64,000 nucleotides of DNA, taken from NCBI GenBank assembly GCA_020064725.1, contig JAGTWJ010000017.1:4092001-4156000 (forward strand). Reading direction: 5' to 3'. The stretch comes from Drechslerella dactyloides. Taxonomy: Eukaryota; Ascomycota; Orbiliomycetes; Orbiliales; Orbiliaceae. The notes below the pieces were generated by a model. The model had not been told where the DNA came from, did not search any database, and was given only the letters and a program-made list of their open reading frames with translations. Position numbers and translations under genes: made by a program. Each line of letters opens with the position of its first letter. The stretch's first letter is position 1. Positions 12,592 through 24,800 of the stretch are shown here, piece after piece.

Positions 12592-12597
12592 ACGCGT
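12592..12597. promoter_or_regulatory. MluI cell-cycle box (MCB, ACGCGT) in the mcm10/RNase H2B divergent promoter
   Basis: ACGCGT is present once in the 646-bp space between the mcm10 ATG (12233) and the RNase H2B ATG (12880); a related CACGCGAG follows at 12601. MCB is the known MBF target at G1/S in fungi. Both flanking genes act in DNA replication and repair, so shared S-phase control is a reasonable inference. Confidence 0.5.
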
Positions 12598-12879
12598 CCG
12601 CACGCGAGATTGCCCCGGGCAGGCGAGCGGACGAAACGACGGACGGGCAAGCAGCCGGCGCAGGGTCGCGAGAGGTAACGGCGAGGGCGGCAGTTGTCTG
12701 TCGTCGGGGTGGCGATGGCGGTTGGCGATGGTGTTTTTGGGTGGTCGTCAGTGGCCGATTCGAAGGAGGTCGTCGTCCCAATCGGGCGATATATCCACTC
12801 CACCTACTATCACATATACCTAGGTAGACAGATACAACGACACTCCATCACAGCATCACGACTCCAATTGACGGCCGCC

Positions 12880-14298
12880 ATGGCCTCCCCGCGGGTCTTC
12901 GTCCTGCCCGTCGCCCGAGACGACAGCGGCAATGGCGTCGCCCACTCGCTGCTGACCTTCAAGCACCCGAACACCGGCGCCCCGACGCGCTATCTGCTGC
13001 ACCACCCGTCGAATAAAGAGGGCCCCGACGCCCCGTTCCTCTACGAGATCCTCAAGATCGCGAACCCGGTCCACGGGCCCCGCTCCTGGCTCATCGCCCC
13101 GGACATACCCCCGCTCGACGTGCCCACAGAGGTCGTCCGCGATGAGGTCGTCGAGGGGAAAGATGCCCCAGATGCAGAGGCGGACGAGGCAGACGAGCCT
13201 GAGACCAAAGACGACGAGGAGGCCAAGGACGACAAGGACGACGGTGAGGACGGCACAGAGGAGAGCCATGATCAAAAGCACGGCAAATCGCTGGTCATCA
13301 AGGACGCCCACCTCTTCCTCACCACGCCCGTCGACCCGCTCTACCTCCTCCTCGCCCACCTCACCGCCGACAAGACCGCCCGCAACTTCCTCTCCCTCGA
13401 CGACCTCCTCGACGGCCACCCCGCCTCCGCAACATGGTCCGCGATATCCACCCGCCACCCTCCCGCCCACAAGGCCCTCGCCGCCCGCCTCCTCCTCGTC
13501 TGCGACACCGTCTCCGCTGGCGACGAGACAATGTACCGCATCAACACCTCCAAGCTCTCAGACCTCCTCCTCTCCCGCGTCGAGGCCGTCGCCAAATCCC
13601 TCCCAGCCAGCCTCGCAAAACACATCAACCGCAAGCTCTCCAAGCCGCTGAGCGCCCAGGCCGCCGTCGGCACCTGGAAACGACAGCAGGCCCCCGCCGA
13701 CCCTTCCGACGGCATCATCGACGACAAGGAACTCGAAGACGAAGTCCTCCAAGAAACGGGTGATAGTGCCGCCACCGCAACCGGCGAACCCCAGTCGGAC
13801 ACGCAGGACGCAGCCGACGCCCAGCTCCGCCGCGAAGCCTCCCGTCTGAACCTCAACGAGGAGGAATCCGCCACATCAACACCCTTACCACCACCCGACG
13901 ACGCGCCGGAAGACCTCCTCCCGCCGCCGGACATCCAGCACCTCGCCTACCTCACCCACGCCGTGCAGTTCATGCAGTCGTACCTCTCACCAGTTCTATA
14001 CAAAACCCTCACGGAAACACTCTACACCCGCCACCCGCTCGACCCGCTCGAGCGGTACCAAGAAGAGCTGAAGGAGCTGCGTGCGGCGGCAACAGCGGCA
14101 ATGGACATGTCGATGGCGCATACCAAACGCACGATCGAAGACCTCGAAGGCGGCGTCAGCAAGGAAGAGGCCGAGCGGGAGAAGAAGCGCAAGAAGAAGG
14201 AAGGCGACGCGAAGAAGAGCGTCGGCGTGCGCAAGCTCGAGAAGGTGAACACGCGGGGGATGGCCAAGATGACATCCTTCTTCAAGAAGAAAGACTAA
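12880..14298 (+). CDS. Ribonuclease H2 subunit B (Rnh202-like)
   Basis: Non-catalytic subunit of the heterotrimeric RNase H2 that removes ribonucleotides from DNA and RNA-DNA hybrids. Single exon, 472 residues. The start chosen is ATG 12880 in a GCCGCCATGG context, because the protein then begins MASPRVFVLPV as in the family; the frame is open further upstream but that DNA is promoter. The N-terminal triple-barrel region (HSLLTFKHPNTGAPTRYLLH) is followed by a long acidic insert (about residues 90-130). The helical part has FLTTPVDPLYLLLAHL, typical of Ydr279-type proteins. The C-terminus TSFFKKKD follows a Lys-rich helix and fits a PCNA-interacting peptide, matching the known PCNA link of RNase H2B. 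Confidence 0.9.
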   Translation: MASPRVFVLPVARDDSGNGVAHSLLTFKHPNTGAPTRYLLHHPSNKEGPDAPFLYEILKIANPVHGPRSWLIAPDIPPLDVPTEVVRDEVVEGKDAPDAEADEADEPETKDDEEAKDDKDDGEDGTEESHDQKHGKSLVIKDAHLFLTTPVDPLYLLLAHLTADKTARNFLSLDDLLDGHPASATWSAISTRHPPAHKALAARLLLVCDTVSAGDETMYRINTSKLSDLLLSRVEAVAKSLPASLAKHINRKLSKPLSAQAAVGTWKRQQAPADPSDGIIDDKELEDEVLQETGDSAATATGEPQSDTQDAADAQLRREASRLNLNEEESATSTPLPPPDDAPEDLLPPPDIQHLAYLTHAVQFMQSYLSPVLYKTLTETLYTRHPLDPLERYQEELKELRAAATAAMDMSMAHTKRTIEDLEGGVSKEEAEREKKRKKKEGDAKKSVGVRKLEKVNTRGMAKMTSFFKKKD

Positions 14299-14427
14299 CT
14301 ACCCATCATATGATACAACCATCTACGAGCGGTGTTTTGGCGAATGACCATATGCATGAATGAATGAATGAACGTGTACCCGGGTATATATAAAATCAGT
14401 ATGTACAAAGAATAATGATAAAAGTAT

Positions 14428-15293
14428 TTACGACATGCTATTGCCGTCCTTCGCACCGAATAGCACGCGCCGGTAATACCGCGCCTCCTCGATACTCTCC
14501 AGTATATCCTGCCGCGCCTCGTGCGTGTACGTCTTCTCGGGCACACCCTTCAACACCTCCTCGTCGCACCACCGCTTCGCAAATTCCTTGATGCTGCTCA
14601 CATCGCCGATGCGGTAGTACAGGTACGCCACGACCTCGGGCATCTCAAGCGACAGGAACACCTTGTCGAAATGGATGCTGTTCCCGCAGAGCACCGCCGT
14701 CTGCGGCTCCGGTACGTGCTTTTTTATATATGATAGTAGTGCTTCTGCGGCGGCGGCGACGGAGGTTGTCGAGGAGAGGACGCGGGCGGTGAGGCCTGTT
14801 GCGGCGTGGGTGGAGACGCACCAGGGGTCCATTGCGTCGAGGAGGGACTGGGGGCGTGCGATCACGGTTTCGAAACCGGACGGCTCGAGGAGGTTTAGCT
14901 GGGCGTCTGTGATGTAGCAGGCGACTTGGAGCAGCTTGTCCGCGGGGGGGCTCAGGCCTGTCATCTGCGTTATCATTCGTATTCCTGTTAGCATCATCCT
15001 CTATTCCTCCCTAAGATTGGATGTATAGTTTGGATGTAATGTACCTCGCAGTCGATCCAGACGAGCGGGTTATCGGACTTGAGGGGCTTGACCGGCGCGG
15101 GCTGGTCCACCGTTGGCGACATCGCCGTCGGACCGCTATTGTCAGCGTCCATCTTGACAGCCGTCGTCGAGAAACTTCGACTTCCGCAGCGAATAGACGC
15201 CGGAGCGGTAAATCGCAGCGTCGGCCGTATCTCCACTCCCCTCACGATAGCACTTCGACTTCTACGCGCGGCAAACGCCAGCCCCCGAAGCAT
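14428..15293 (-). CDS. REX2: Oligoribonuclease, mitochondrial (REX2 type)
   Basis: DEDDh 3'-5' exoribonuclease that degrades 2-5-nt RNA fragments to mononucleotides. Exons on the minus strand are 15293-15045 and 14964-14428, joined at phase 0 across an 80-bp intron, giving 261 residues. The join rebuilds the first catalytic motif WIDCE|MTGLS. NSIHFDK supplies the second Asp, and IGDVSSIKEFAKRW with HEARQDI supply the last Asp and the His. The N-terminal 47 residues are rich in R, S and A with no acidic run, a typical mitochondrial presequence. A second Met (residue 48, KMDADN) could give a cytosolic or nuclear form. It shares a 164-bp promoter with the bL9m gene. Confidence 0.93.
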
Positions 15294-15457
15294 CGACGAT
15301 ACGATCCGACACGTTACGTATGTACGTCTCGCGAGTTGAGTGAGGTTGGAGTTCCTGCGTTGCCGTGTGGTTGGAAAATTGTGCCCGCCAAACCGTGTGC
15401 ACCTCTTCCGTATAAATTCCTACAATCAATACCCACCACCGCTCTCAATGTAATGTC
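15294..15457. promoter_or_regulatory. Compact divergent promoter of REX2 and bL9m genes
   Basis: Only 164 bp separate the two start codons, so both promoters and 5' UTRs must overlap here. Both products carry mitochondrial targeting sequences. No TATA box is obvious. Confidence 0.6.
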
Positions 15458-16733
15458 ATGTCGACGACACCGTCCCTCGCATCGATCCTCCGCGCCACCG
15501 CTCCCCATCGCGGCGGCAGCAGCAGCAGCGTCCTGCTCCGGCCGTCCACCTTATCGATATGCAGTAGCTGTCTGCGGTCGCTGAATGGATATGGCTTTGT
15601 CGGCGGGCAGCAAGTCCGCGGGAAGAAGACGCTGCCCAAGGCGATTGGCGTCAAGGTGCGGCTGTTGAAAGACATCCCAGGCTACGGTCCCAAAGGTAAT
15701 ACTCTCCCATCTCTAATACACATTCTAGATTATTATTTGAAGACGGTCGACGTCAATTGGTGTATATTCTGACTAACCGATGTCATCAGGATCAATCATG
15801 ATGGTTGCCCGCGGGCGGATGCGCACGATCTGGTACCAGCGCGGCGAGGCAGAATACCTGACCCGCGACCTGGCCAAGCAGATTGGCAAGTACACGCTCG
15901 TCGAGCGGGACCCAGGCTTCCAGCCCGTCGTCGTCGAGCGGGAGAAGGGTGCCACGCGGGCCGGTGCGGTTCGCGACACCCTCCTGACGGTATGTAATAC
16001 TTCCTTCATCGCAACCTTCATATTCATACCTCCCCACCCTTCTCTATCGATTGGGTAGTGATCGGATATGGGCTTATCTTGTATACGTGAGGGCTGGGTG
16101 CGCGTGATGATGATTTTGATATATACGCATTTCCGAACACCGATCTGTGGACGCGATCAAATTTTTTATATACAACTCCAATTGTTCCTACTGATGCACC
16201 ATCGCCGGCCCTCATATACACATCCTCTTCTTCTCTCACGAGACTTCTCTACAGTCATCGTTTGAAGGTACAAAATCCTGACTGATATCGTACAATAACA
16301 GCCCGCGGAGACGGTTGCAACCCTCTCAGCCACCCTCCCACCTTTCATCCGCTTCTTCCGCGCAACAACGACACCATACGCAATCACCCTCCACGGCTCC
16401 GTCACCACCGCCGACGTCGCGAACGCGATCAAATTAATCGCCGCAGCGTCAAAGCACCCGAACGGCAGCCGCGTCGTCGTCAACGCCGACAATATCACGT
16501 TCGTGAAGCAGATGGAGAAGGAGCGGGTAAAGACGATCGGGGAGTACGAGGTTGAGATCTCGTTCAAGGGCCAGGAGACGATTAAGCGGAGCGTCGTCGT
16601 CACTCGCGAGGAGGAGGATGCAGCGGGTGGGGGTGGGGTGTCCGCGGGGGCGGGGTCTACCGCGGGGGCTACAGCGGGTGTGGGGGTGGGTACGTCGATA
16701 TTCAAGACGCCACCGCAGCGGCGAGAGCTGTGA
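15458..16733 (+). CDS. Mitochondrial large-subunit ribosomal protein bL9m (MRPL50-like)
   Basis: Component of the mitochondrial 54S subunit. Exons 15458-15695, 15790-15989 and 16302-16733 give 289 residues; introns are 94 and 312 bp with GTAATA/CAG and GTATGT/CAG ends. The bacterial L9 signature survives at the first junction: VRLLKDIPGYGPKG followed by SIMMVARGRMRTIWYQRGEA. The N-terminus is a Ser/Arg-rich presequence. The C-terminal part (from PAETVATLSATLPPFI) matches the fungal extension of bL9m and ends in a Gly/Ala run before FKTPPQRREL. The second intron is longer than its neighbours; nothing else was seen in it. Confidence 0.9.
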
Positions 16734-17974
16734 TGTATTATAATGTTATATCCTCTGTATATACCGGTAGAATCGTGCAAACTGTGCACGATATCCAAAG
16801 AACACTAAATTCATGCAAGCAACTAAGCCACCGACGGCGTACATGTAAGCCCCACTTTCACAAGTATACTAGGCGGCACCATCCATCGACCGCGGCCGCA
16901 TCCCAGTTAGCGCAGTGACGTGATGGGAAGCCGCGGCATTCACCTACACCCCCTCGCCGACGCTACCCTTCTCTTGACAACGCCAGGATGTATTATACTC
17001 ATACCAAACTACAGAAAGAAAGTAGAAGGAAAAAAAAAAGTTCAATCGCACACTGCCCGAACTCGTCGGACGAAATCAAGGACGAGGGGGCGAGAAAAAA
17101 GCCGCGCGACAGATCCCGGCCGGGCACGCAGCCGAGCCCGCCGCGAGAATTCTTCGGGCTGCCGAGCGCAGCGAGGGAAATATGGAACGAGAAACCCACC
17201 AGTCGCAGGCTCTCGAATCGCCGTTTCTTTCGAGATTCGTCGCTTGGTATCCGTCGGCGTGGTGGAGTGTGCCGTGCCGGGGATAGCCTGACCGTCTGTT
17301 CTCGAGATAGCGGTACATATATGGCCTGATGTACGTAATATAGTACGTGATGGAGTGCACGATATGTAATTTAGTGATCGGGAAGATGGAGGGGAACAGG
17401 CCGGAAGAAGTATAAATATCAGGCGGCGGGTCCCGGCGCACGAAGGCTGTTCTCTGAGCTTTGATAGATACCCTTCAGTCGAGTCCCGTATCCATCCTCC
17501 GTCGGTGCATCGTAATTCGAGGCGTCGCTGCTGTCATATAGGTGAGTTCTACAGTTTTACGTTCAGCTGCACGGTATGGTTTTGATTCCGTGAAGTGTGT
17601 GGTCGTGATGTTCTGGTGGGTGCTGCGGGGTGGAAGGCTGCCCCTCACTCGAGTGGCTACGATGCTATTGAATGCATCTCCAGCTGTTTCCGCGAAGACC
17701 AGACTTTACGATTGGCAGCCGCGAGCTGCGGATTCGACTGTCCATCACATGATGTGACGTTTGAATGGCAATTGAAAAAACAGATCGCCTGAGATGGTTT
17801 TTGTCAAAGTCTAACTGACCTGTTTGGAGCCCCTCGCCAGATTTCGGATCCATCCACCTGCATCAGTCGAACCACCAGACCTCATCTCTCAACCAGCCAG
17901 TACAGCTAGCTATACAGCCACTCTCACTAAACAAAACCGCTAGATTCAAAATCTTCAATCGAACACAAGCAGCA
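16734..17974. promoter_or_regulatory. Aldolase promoter and 5' UTR region
   Basis: 1.24 kb between the bL9m stop and the aldolase start. A TATA box (TATAAATA) lies at 17411-17418, about 560 bp before the ATG. A strong donor-like GTGAGT at 17542-17547 suggests a 5'-UTR intron, common in highly expressed glycolytic genes. No coding frame was supported. Confidence 0.45.
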
Positions 17975-19656
17975 ATGGGTTGCCAGGACGTTCTCAAACG
18001 CAAGACCGGCGTCATCACCGGCGACGACGTGCTCAAGGTGCGTCCAATCTTGCTGCCCCACCATCGCTTGAGGCGACGCGGGCAGAAATTTACCCCGCCG
18101 AGTTGGCCGTGAACGCCACCCCACCTTGCGCCTCGGATGCTAATGTTCTGGATATCGATGCGTGTAGCTGTTCGAATATGCCCGTGCCAACAAGTTTGCC
18201 ATCCCCGCTATCGTGAGTATTCGAGAAATGCCCCCGATGGCAAGCGTGGTGTTGACAATGTATGCCAGAACGTCACCTCGTCGTCGACCGTCGTCGCGGC
18301 CCTCGAGGCTGCCCGTGACAAGAAGTCTCCGCTCATCCTGCAGACCTCGCAGGGCGGCGCCGCCTACTTTGCCGGGAAGGTAAAACCCCGCCTCCATCTT
18401 CTCCTCGCTGTACCGTGAATATTTCAGAACATCAAGGTATGGACGGCTAGACTGGAGGGCAAATGGGCTAATATACGTATAAATGATGTAGGGCGTCTCG
18501 AACTCCCAGCCGGTCGAGCAGTACGCCTCCATCCAGGGCGCCATCGCCGCAGCGCACTACATCCGCTCCATCGCGCCCGCCTACGGCATCCCCGTCGTCC
18601 TGCACACGGACCACTGCGCCAAGAAGCTGCTGCCGTGGCTCGACGGCATGCTCGATGCCGATGAGGCCTACTTCAAGGAGCACGGCGAGCCGCTGTGGTC
18701 GTCGCACATGATCGATCTGTCCGAGCAGCCCAAGGATGAGAACATTCAGACGACAGCCAAGTACCTCAAGCGCGCCGCGCCGATGAAGCAGTGGCTCGAG
18801 ATGGTGAGTCCGAATCACATGCATTCTTATAAGCTCACCGAGTGTAGTTATATTTGTGGCACATGCTGAGTAGCATTTCTGAAATAGGAAATCGGTATCA
18901 CCGGCGGCGAGGAAGACGGCGTGAACAACGAGGACGTCGACAACGCATCCCTGTACACGCAGCCTGAAGACATCTACGACGTCTACTCGGCGCTCTCGCC
19001 CATCAGCCCGTACTTTTCCATCGCCGCGGCCTTCGGCAACGTCCACGGCGTGTACAAGCCCGGCAACGTCAAGCTGCATCCGGAGCTGCTGCAGAAGCAC
19101 CAGGCCTACGCCAAGGAGAAGATTGGTGGCACGGACGACAAGCCGCTCTTCCTCGTCTTCCACGGCGGGTCGGGCTCGACCAAGAAGGAGTTTTCGGACG
19201 CCATTAGCTATGGCGTTATCAAGGTCAACCTTGACACCGGTGCGTAATATAACCCTACATTCCTATAGAATTGCCCTTGCATGACGAATTATAATATTAC
19301 TCGTGCAGAGGATTCAGAGAGGCTTGGAATTTTGTTCTGTCGGAGACTAATGTTTTGTGTGGTGGGGTTTGGGGCGCAGATCTTCAATGGGCCTATTTGA
19401 CCGGCATCAGGGATTACTGCCTCACCAAGAAGGATTACATCATGACGCAAGTCGGCAACCCTGAAGGTAGGATTTCCCTCTTTCTTTTCGCAATGTCGGG
19501 TCGGATTACCAACTGACGTGTTGTGTGTGTGTAGGCGCCGACAAGCCGAACAAGAAGTACTTTGATCCCCGCGTCTGGGTGCGCGAGGGTGAGAAGACCA
19601 TGTCGGCGCGGGTCCAGGAGGGGTTGGTCGACTTTAACACTGCTGGCCAGCTGTGA
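17975..19656 (+). CDS. FBA1: Fructose-bisphosphate aldolase, class II
   Basis: Zinc-dependent glycolytic enzyme cleaving fructose 1,6-bisphosphate to dihydroxyacetone phosphate and glyceraldehyde 3-phosphate in the cytosol. Seven exons: 17975-18037, 18168-18212, 18269-18379, 18492-18803, 18888-19239, 19380-19466 and 19535-19656, giving 363 residues, close to the usual 360. Visible motifs are VVLHTDHCAKKLLPW (catalytic Asp and zinc His), EIGITGGEEDGVNNE, HGVYKPGNVKLHPE (zinc His), LVFHGGSGS (phosphate loop with zinc His) and VNLDT. It ends DFNTAGQL, as in other ascomycetes. All junctions restore the known frame. An optional 9-nt in-frame micro-exon at 18428-18436 is discussed under findings. 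Confidence 0.96.
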
Positions 19657-21839
19657 GCGGACGGACGGATTGATCGATTATTGAATTGACTGACTGATTG
19701 CTGGAACGAAATGGCCGCTGCTGGAGGGGAAAGCACCCTTTTATTCTCACTCTTTTGTTCCTTTCGTTCTTTTTCTTCTTGGGTGTATTGCGAGAGCAAC
19801 CGTGGGCGATTAACCGCGCGCAATCGAGGCACGATTCCGCTTTTGCTGCGGTCCTTGGACCGTATCAGCTTGGATTGAACCAATGCACCGACACTCTCTT
19901 GAATACCCCGTCTTGAATCACGACGTAGGTCTACGTAAACACATAAGAGTATACGAAGCTTAAGCAGCGCAGTAGCTTGTAAGAAGTATTAGTATTCCAG
20001 TGCAGGACGAAGATCGAATAGTAGCTAGTACGACTAGCAATGCAACTAGAAGATATCGATCACCCGCCGTGTAATATGCGATGCGACACGGTTAAGCTGC
20101 AAACGGGAGCGGTGCAGCCGATCGGACATGTCGTGACGAGGTTTCACGGACGGTGGCCAAAATTAGCATGGGGCCGGCACCGCAGGCCGATAGTGCGTAC
20201 GCATACATCACATCCGTTCCAGACGGTGGTAATAGCAACGTACTAAGCACTACTTTTCAGGGCGGCACGAGCGATCGATCGTAGTATTAGTATGCTAACA
20301 TGTTACTAATTACTTGCCTGGGCAGTTAATTGATCAGCTGCGGGGGGCATGCAGTCTGGATGCTTGGTGTTTGTGCAGCAGCCTTTGGGAGGACTAGTCT
20401 GGGGGGGGAAGAACCTGCGGGTGTCTCACATGGTGGGAAGTCTCGCATGCAGGACGGCCGCCTGATAGGCCGGCCGGGCGTCTCAACTGCACTTGATACC
20501 TGCTAACTCGATGGATGGTAGAGTGTACTACCTTAAGCCTTGCGGTAAATTGGAAGTAGCAAGACATACATATTAGTCTGGGCGTACATATTTTGCGAAT
20601 GCCCTCGCAGAATGGCATCTCGGCCGCAATTAAAAAACCGTTGAGGGCGGCCGTCGTCATCCATCCACTCGATCAGGCGAGCCCCTGCCCGTTTCTCCTG
20701 CCCGAAGAGGTCCCAAACACGAGCTTCTTTTTCTTTTTGCCTGTCAACCTTAATTCCCCGTCCGAGTTCTCTCTTCTCGTCGGCCCTGCTCGGCACATTT
20801 CTTTTATCGGGTTCCTCGCTCTTTATCAAGCTGCTGCTGCCCCTGTCCATTTCCATTTCCCTTCGATTCTTTCTCTTCCAAGTAATTCCAATTCATTCTT
20901 CGATTGCCTCCGAATTCTTGTTTCTCTCGTTCAGCAGCCGTCGTTGGTGCTAGTGCCGGTGCAAGATCCCTCGACGGGCCCTGTCCTTCCTTCCTTCTCC
21001 CGTTTTCCAGGGACTTCTGGCTTCTATATCTGCAGCTATCGACAGCACTCGCCGTGCGATAGCTCCTTTTATATATTTAGCATCTCATCCGCTCGCTCGT
21101 TCCTGCCTGCTGCTGTCTCGATATACCCGCTCGCGCTCGTTCGAACAATCGATAGACGGGGCCGATACCACCTCTATCTCGTCTTCGGCCGTCCGTTTGT
21201 CCCGTCGAGGAGACGCTCGCTGTTTCGGTCGACGCCGCTCGGGTTGTGCGCCCAGCTGGGTTGGAAAAGGAGCTACCGCATCCGAGTCGGACACCTTTCT
21301 CTTCGCTCATTGGCAGGTAGTTATCCACGCCCTTATCTCTCGCCGTTTTCTGCGGCGGACAATCCAATTTAGTTAATCTTGAGTGGTTGGTTGATTGGCT
21401 GGTTGTTTAGTTTGGCTGTGGTGTTTCGAGAACATCGCTAGAAAAGTCTCAACAACATATCTCCTTTTTTCTAATTCTCCGTTTTCATTCACGATCGAAA
21501 AATAAACATTCACAGTTCGAGTTGCGGCAACAGACGGACCGCAGCCCGTACGTCGAATAGCAAACCGACAGACCTTTCCGAACTGCGACTGGCCCACCGC
21601 TTGGCTTTCTTGTCGTTGGCCGTAGAGTCGCACAAACATCGTGGTCAACGTCTTCGAGACTAGGTCAAATATTGCAAACACACGGACAACCTCTCGATGC
21701 TGCTATAGAACTAAGTAGCTCGTCGATGCTACTTCGAATCTACATTTTATATACGGTTCATATATACGAAATATATATCTCTAGATAAGGCCGCTCACGT
21801 TTTTCGCCCACGTTCACCTCGTGTGCAATAATCGGCACC
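19657..21839. other. Intergenic; 3' part is the pyrimidine-rich leader of the CSC1-like gene
   Basis: No gene supported. From about 20650 the plus strand becomes strongly C/T-rich, which opens a 259-codon frame without real coding character. It is most likely the promoter and long 5' UTR of the channel gene at 21840. Confidence 0.5.
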
Positions 21840-24800
21840 ATGACACAAAGCTGTCCGTGGTCGTCGCCGTCGCTGTTCAAGCGACAGCAACCAGACACTG
21901 GCAAGCAGTTGCTCGACCTCCTGCAACAAGGCTACCAGTGCGTATTCACCCAAAACTCCTATATATAAGAAAATGATTCTAACTGGGGTGTATCTAGAGC
22001 CCAGTTTGCTCACAAATCGCTCATCGCCGCCGTCGGCACATCGTTTGGCATTGCGTTTGCCATCTTCGTCCTCTTCTGTCTGATCCGTCCGCATAATGCT
22101 GTCGTCTACGCCCCGCGTCTGAAGCACACGGACGCGAAGCACGCCCCGCCACCAATCGACAATGGGTATTTTTCCTGGCTGATCCCGGTGTTCAAGTGCC
22201 GCGAGGAAGACCTATGGGATAAATTAGGCCTTGATGCAATTGGTACGGACTTGTCCTTCCCATATATAAAATTATAGGCATAACGAGTACATTCGACGTC
22301 TGCTGACGATAAAACAGTGTTCTTGCGATTTTTGCGTCTGCTACGCAACTTGTTCGCCGTCCTCTCCCTCCTCTGCCTTGTCATGATCGTGGTCAACGTT
22401 GGCTGCAGCGTCAAAAACAAGGGTGAACTCGGCAAAAACCCCGACCCCCTCATCTACACGTCCCCGCGGGCTGTTCATGGCGAGTGCCTGGCCGCCCACG
22501 TCATCATGGCCTGGGTGTTCAACATTATCACCTGCCTCTTCATCTGGCGCAGCTACCGCGCCTTGTTGAACCTCAAGACCCGTTATTTTGAAAGCAGCGA
22601 ATATCAAGCCAGTTTGCAAGCCAAGACCCTCATGGTCACCGATGTCCCCAAGAAGTTCCAGTCCAACGACGGCCTGGCAGATATCATCGCCAGGATCAAG
22701 GTCGACCCGCAGCTAACTGAGGATCAAAAGGCGAGAATCGCACGGGACGTGAAGGAGCTGCCCAAAATGGTCGAGGAGCATGAAATGACCGTCCGAAGGT
22801 TGGAGAGCGTGCTGGCAAAATATCTGAAGAACCCAGACGTGCTGCCGACGAACCGCCCAACAATGAAACCGTTCAAGGATGATAGAAAGACGAAAGGCAA
22901 TGGCAAAGTCGACGCAATCGAATACCTCGACGAACGGCTCAAGCTGCTGGAAACCAGAATCAAGGAAGTGCGCAGCAGTGTTGACTTGAAGCAGCCGCTG
23001 CCGTACGGGTTCGTCAGCTTTTCGACGATGCAGAATGCGCATACCGTTGCGCATGCCGCGAAGGGCAAGCATCCGGAGGGAACACGTATCGTGCTGGCCC
23101 CGCGGCCGACGGATCTGCTCTGGGATAATCTTGCGTATGCTCACTCTCCCCTTGACGATGCCGTTGAGATAACAGCAAGCTAATATACGCCAATAGTAAG
23201 ACGAAGGGTCAGCGACGCTGGGGCAAGGTGTGGGGTTGGATGCTGTACATCTTCCTTACCATCATCTGGATCGTCCCCAACGCGTTCATCGCGACCTTCC
23301 TCATGGACATCAGCCGCATCGGCGCCCTCTGGCCGTCGTTCGCGGGCGAGCTCTACAGAGACAAGAACTTCTGGGCACTGGTACAGGGTTTCGCGGCGCC
23401 GCTCGTGCTCTCCCTCGTTCTCATAGTGCTTCCGATCGTCATGCGGCGCATCTCCGCGCGCCAGGGCGACTTTACCAAGACGGCTCGCGAGCGCCATGCA
23501 ACGAGCAAGCTCTTTTCCTTCTTCATCTTCCATCAAATCATCGTATTCACCATCTTTGGCGTTCTGTGGACCTTTATCGCGAAGGTGATCAGCGATTCGT
23601 CTGGGGGCGCGACAGCAGCAGCCGTCTGGGAATCCGTGAAGAAATTCAAGTTCGCCAGCGGCGTCGTCGACGCCCTATTCGGCGTTGCCCGTTGGTTCAT
23701 CATCTATCTGCTACAGCGCAACCTCGGTTCCCTGCTCGACCTCATTCAACTGGTGACTCTCATCTGGCGGTGGTACTCACGCAAGTTCCTCAGCCCGACC
23801 CCGCGCGAGATGATCGAATGGTCCGCCCCGCAGCACATGGACTTTACGCCGTACTACAACTACTTTCTCTTCTATGCGACGATTGCATTCACATTCGCAC
23901 CCGTGCAGCCGCTCATCATTCCCGTCGCTTGTCTGTACTTTACTCTCGACAGCTTCTTCCGCAAGTACGCCCTCATGTACATGTTTGCAACCAAGACGGA
24001 GAGCGGCGGCCTGTTCTGGCGGATGCTCGTCAACCGCATACTAATCGCCGCCTCGTTCGGCAACATCGTCACCGCGATGATCATGTGGGTGAACCGTGTC
24101 CATCGCGAGGGAGAAGTCGGCGACATCAAGGGAACAATCGGCGCCCTCATCCCCCTTTTCGGCCTTATCGGGTTCAAAATCTACGTTGCAAAGACCTTCG
24201 ACGACAAGCTCTACTTTTACACCGCCAGCCCAGCCTCCACCGATGCGGAAAACGCCGCCGCAGCCGAGGCCGCGCAGAAGAAACATCACCGTGACGACCG
24301 GCTGTCGGACCGCTACGGCCACCCGGCGCTCACCCGGAAGCTGCTCACCCCGCTCGTCCACGAAAAGGCCAAGCACGTGCTCGCCCGCGTCTACAGCATC
24401 CGCATCGGCGAGGACAACGAGCCCTTCTCGGCCGTCATCCCGCTGGCGGACGAATCCGTCGGTATGATGTCCATGCAGAGTGACAAGCCGGGCCACGTAG
24501 CACAACAGCAGCTGCAACCGCCTGGCCTCGAGCAGTACAACTTCATAAAGGAATCCCAGCTCGACTACCACAACCTCGGCGGCCGCGAGCGGCAGGAATT
24601 CGGAATCAACTATGACCCTGCTGCCGCGAGACCCAGCAGCATCGCCCCCACCAGTCCCAACCTAAGCGCGTACAATTCCCAGCGGCCGGTGACACCAGGT
24701 GGCTTGAGCGTGGCGGAGTCGTCGGGCACCTCCAGAACGGAGACGCAAGGCTACTTCTCGCAGCAGCAGCCGGGTCAGCCGATGTACTCCGCACTGGGTA

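Noticed and set aside
20461..20860. Possible promoter-proximal small genes near 20.5 kb
   Set aside because: Short frames only, none starting with a good ATG or showing domain content.
20593..21372. 259-codon open frame on the plus strand upstream of the CSC1-like gene
   Set aside because: No ATG at its start, low-complexity Ser/Phe/Pro/Leu content produced by C/T-rich DNA, no domain; better explained as promoter and leader.
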